A stretch of DNA of 7,708 nt from an uncultured Muribaculaceae bacterium (lineage in GTDB: Bacteria > Bacteroidota > Bacteroidia > Bacteroidales > Muribaculaceae): contig CAJTRC010000089.1 of NCBI GenBank assembly GCA_910578365.1, positions 1 to 7,708 on the forward strand, given 5' to 3'. A program made the position numbers and the translations under genes. The notes below the pieces were generated by a model. That model saw only the letters and a program-made list of their open reading frames with translations, was not told the origin of the DNA and did not search any database. Positions within the stretch are counted from its first letter, which is position 1. Every line of letters starts with the position of its first letter. Shown in pieces: positions 6,563 through 7,708 of the stretch.

Positions 6563-6763
6563 ATGAACCTTCGGAAATTTATTTACGTTTTTATTGTATT
6601 CATAGCCATGCTCGGCTGCATACGGCTGGCACACGAACTCAGCGGCAGCACCGAAGACGGCAACCTGCCGGTCAACGCCGTGGCCGCCGCCATACTCACC
6701 GCTGCAATATGCGGCATTTACCACCGGATTATAAAATACATAATCAAAAACAGAACAAAATGA
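6563..6763 (+). CDS. Small two-TM membrane protein, unknown function
   Basis: I do not recognise this 66-residue protein. It begins MNLRKFIYVF, with a hydrophobic helix at about 6-22. A polar stretch containing STEDGN (29-34) follows, then a second helix at about 36-54 and a basic tail (HRIIKYIIKNRTK). The positive-inside rule suggests that both ends lie in the cytoplasm with a short external loop. The start at 6563 is chosen because it lies 4 bases after the aminopeptidase stop; the frame is open further upstream (to 6428), but that would overlap the peptidase heavily. Its stop TGA overlaps the carbonic anhydrase ATG as ATGA, so the two are probably translationally coupled. Codon use and operon placement support a real gene. 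Confidence 0.75.
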   Translation: MNLRKFIYVFIVFIAMLGCIRLAHELSGSTEDGNLPVNAVAAAILTAAICGIYHRIIKYIIKNRTK

Positions 6764-7293
6764 TAATACCTCTGCGCGGATTCACTCCGCAGATAGGCCG
6801 CGACTGCTTTATTGCCGAAAACGCCACCATTGTAGGCGACGTGGTAATGGGCGACGAATGTTCGGTATGGTTCAGCACCGTACTCCGCGGCGATGTCAAC
6901 TCCATACGCATAGGCAACCGTGTGAACATTCAGGACGGCTCGGTACTGCATACCCTCTACAAAAAGTCGACAATCGAAATCGGCGATGATGTTTCGATAG
7001 GCCATAACGTTACCATCCATGGCGCACACATACGCTCGCACGCCCTCATTGGCATGGGTTCAGTGGTGATGGACGATGCTGTGGTAGGCGAAGGCGCCAT
7101 AGTAGCCGCCGGCTCTGTGGTACTCAGTCGCACAAATGTCCCACCCCACGAACTATGGGGTGGCGCTCCGGCCAAGTTTATCAAGAAAGTCGACCCCGAG
7201 CAGGCCAAGGAAATGAACCAGAAGATTGCCCGCAACTATCTGGCCTACTCAAAGTGGTACACCGACCCCGAAAACGCTGTCGACCCGGAATAA
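6760..7293 (+). CDS. Gamma-class carbonic anhydrase family protein (left-handed beta-helix)
   Basis: This 177-residue protein has the hexapeptide-repeat pattern of the left-handed beta-helix from about 10 to 125, with a C-terminal helical region at 145-167. It is typical of YrdA/PaaY/Cam-like gamma carbonic anhydrases, which form trimers and interconvert CO2 and bicarbonate with a metal at subunit interfaces. The three metal ligands are His64 (SVLHT), His82 and His87 (IGHNVTIHG). LRGDVNSIRIGN (42-53) and Gln58 match the conserved interface and active-site region. The acidic proton-shuttle loop of archaeal Cam is absent, as in the shorter CamH/YrdA forms, so activity may be low or different. 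The start at 6760 (MIIPLRGF) overlaps the upstream stop by four bases. It is cytosolic and last in the operon. Confidence 0.93.
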   Translation: MIIPLRGFTPQIGRDCFIAENATIVGDVVMGDECSVWFSTVLRGDVNSIRIGNRVNIQDGSVLHTLYKKSTIEIGDDVSIGHNVTIHGAHIRSHALIGMGSVVMDDAVVGEGAIVAAGSVVLSRTNVPPHELWGGAPAKFIKKVDPEQAKEMNQKIARNYLAYSKWYTDPENAVDPE

Positions 7294-7316
7294 TATACCG
7301 CCAGTAAAACATCGAG

Positions 7317-7360
7317 GAGGCTGTGTCGTAATTAAGGTTTACGGCGCAGCCTCTCTTTTT
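7317..7360 (+). terminator. Intrinsic terminator closing the yraN-carbonic anhydrase operon
   Basis: GAGGCTGTGTCG (7317-7328) pairs with CGGCGCAGCCTC (7342-7353) over 12 base pairs including two G-U wobbles, with a 13-base loop, followed by T at 7356-7360. It lies 23 bases after the stop codon. On the minus strand the T-run after the stem is poor, so it should work mainly for plus-strand transcription. Confidence 0.8.
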
Positions 7361-7459
7361 GCCGGGCTGAGGATTTGATATTTTTCAGGCGACTGATTTT
7401 TGAGGGTTTTTCCAAAATATCCGATTCTCAAGATGCAAAATTCGAGATATAAGCAATAA

Positions 7460-7498
7460 CAGGCCAAAAAGGGGCGTATTTCCCCCGTTTTTGGTCTG
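7460..7498. other. Strong hairpin in the gene-free stretch
   Basis: CAGGCCAAAAAGGGG (7460-7474) pairs with CCCCCGTTTTTGGTCTG (7482-7498), with one G-U wobble and one bulged base around a short loop. No T-run follows on the plus strand. On the minus strand it would lie about 30 bases after the possible transcription start, so it could be the 5' structure of a small RNA. Confidence 0.5.
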
Positions 7499-7528
7499 TA
7501 TCTCTATGGCTGCTATTCTGAGTTTTGC

Positions 7529-7560
7529 GCAAAGATAGCGCGGCTTGGTCATCGTTGAAA
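7529..7560 (-). promoter_or_regulatory. Minus-strand promoter-like sequence
   Basis: On the minus strand TATCTTTGC (plus 7537-7529) is a perfect -7 match, and TTTC (plus 7560-7557) lies exactly 19 bases upstream as a near match to the TTTG -33 element. Transcription would run left from about 7524 toward the operon terminator. No start codon with a sensible frame follows, so any product would be RNA only. Confidence 0.45.
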
Positions 7561-7587
7561 ATCGCCCTCTAATGTGGCGATGACATT

Positions 7588-7596
7588 TATGTTTGC
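7588..7596 (+). promoter_or_regulatory. Plus-strand -7-like element near the right edge
   Basis: TATGTTTGC fits the TAnnTTTGC pattern, but no TTTG lies 19-21 bases upstream. It could serve a gene beyond 7708, which would then have a leader of at least about 100 bases. The match is short and could be chance. Confidence 0.3.
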
Positions 7597-7708
7597 ATCA
7601 CTTGATAAGTAATTAAGGATATGTGCATTAACTTTAATCATAACAACATAATTTTAGGGTTAAGAAAATAGTCATATTTTATATCAGACATTTTTTAATT
7701 CTACAATA

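Larger units (their letters stand above)
7361..7708. other. Gene-free right-hand stretch
   Basis: No reading frame here looks like a gene. The base composition is AT-rich, unlike the GC-richer operon to the left. It holds a strong hairpin (7460-7498), a minus-strand promoter-like sequence (7529-7560) and a plus-strand -7-like element (7588-7596), described separately. The tail from about 7600 is very AT-rich and may be the upstream region of a gene beyond the window. Confidence 0.6.

Noticed and set aside
6709..6759. Upstream in-frame extension of the carbonic anhydrase
   Set aside because: The extra 17 residues are polar, unlike the family N-terminus, and overlap the upstream gene; MIIPLRGF at 6760 fits the family start and the ATGA overlap.
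7328..7618. Ten-base direct repeat GTAATTAAGG at 7328-7337 and 7609-7618
   Set aside because: It could mark a mobile-element duplication, but the first copy lies inside the terminator hairpin, no inverted repeats bound the interval, and ten AT-rich bases recur easily by chance.

Overview
The window looks like chromosomal DNA from a Bacteroidales bacterium, most plausibly of the Muribaculaceae/Bacteroides/Prevotella type. The basis is threefold. Upstream regions carry the Bacteroidetes promoter pattern (TTTG, about 19-20 bases, then TAnnTTTGC), with clear examples at 537-568 and 1803-1811. Starts lack strong Shine-Dalgarno sequences. The protein families also fit, notably an IS982-type transposase and a secreted protein ending in a 'VFNLQG...LPNGMYI..GKK' tail common in this order. 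The family-level placement is inference.

Layout from left to right. Positions 1-217 are the end of an IS982-family insertion sequence, with its transposase gene running off the left edge on the minus strand. Positions 218-536 are AT-rich and hold no convincing gene, only a 34-codon fragment, a hairpin and an A/T inverted repeat. A good promoter then drives a 331-residue secreted protein (626-1621) built from two related repeats, closed by a very long terminator hairpin (1632-1703). A second promoter (about 1780-1811) and an unusually long leader of about 170 bases precede an exported HSL-type alpha/beta hydrolase (1986-3017). A 12-TM MFS transporter (3044-4309) follows 26 bases later; the two look like one transcription unit. 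A compact terminator (4321-4344) is followed at once by a -7 promoter element (4348-4356), only six bases before the yraN start.

yraN (4363-4728), an Xaa-Pro aminopeptidase (4753-6558), a 66-residue two-TM protein (6563-6763) and a gamma-class carbonic anhydrase (6760-7293) are packed with gaps of 24 bases, 4 bases and a 4-base ATGA overlap. They probably form one operon, ended by a hairpin plus T-run at 7317-7360. The last 348 bases hold no gene. They contain a minus-strand promoter-like sequence, a strong hairpin and a plus-strand -7-like element.

Functionally, the hydrolase-transporter pair could release an organic acid from an ester outside the cytoplasm and import it; this is inferred from families and adjacency only. 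The yraN operon mixes nucleic-acid processing, peptide trimming and CO2/bicarbonate chemistry, and looks like housekeeping. I see no CRISPR array, tRNA, rRNA or recognisable defence system. The least explained items are the duplicated secreted protein, the long hydrolase leader, the small membrane protein coupled to the carbonic anhydrase, and the possible minus-strand RNA near the right edge.
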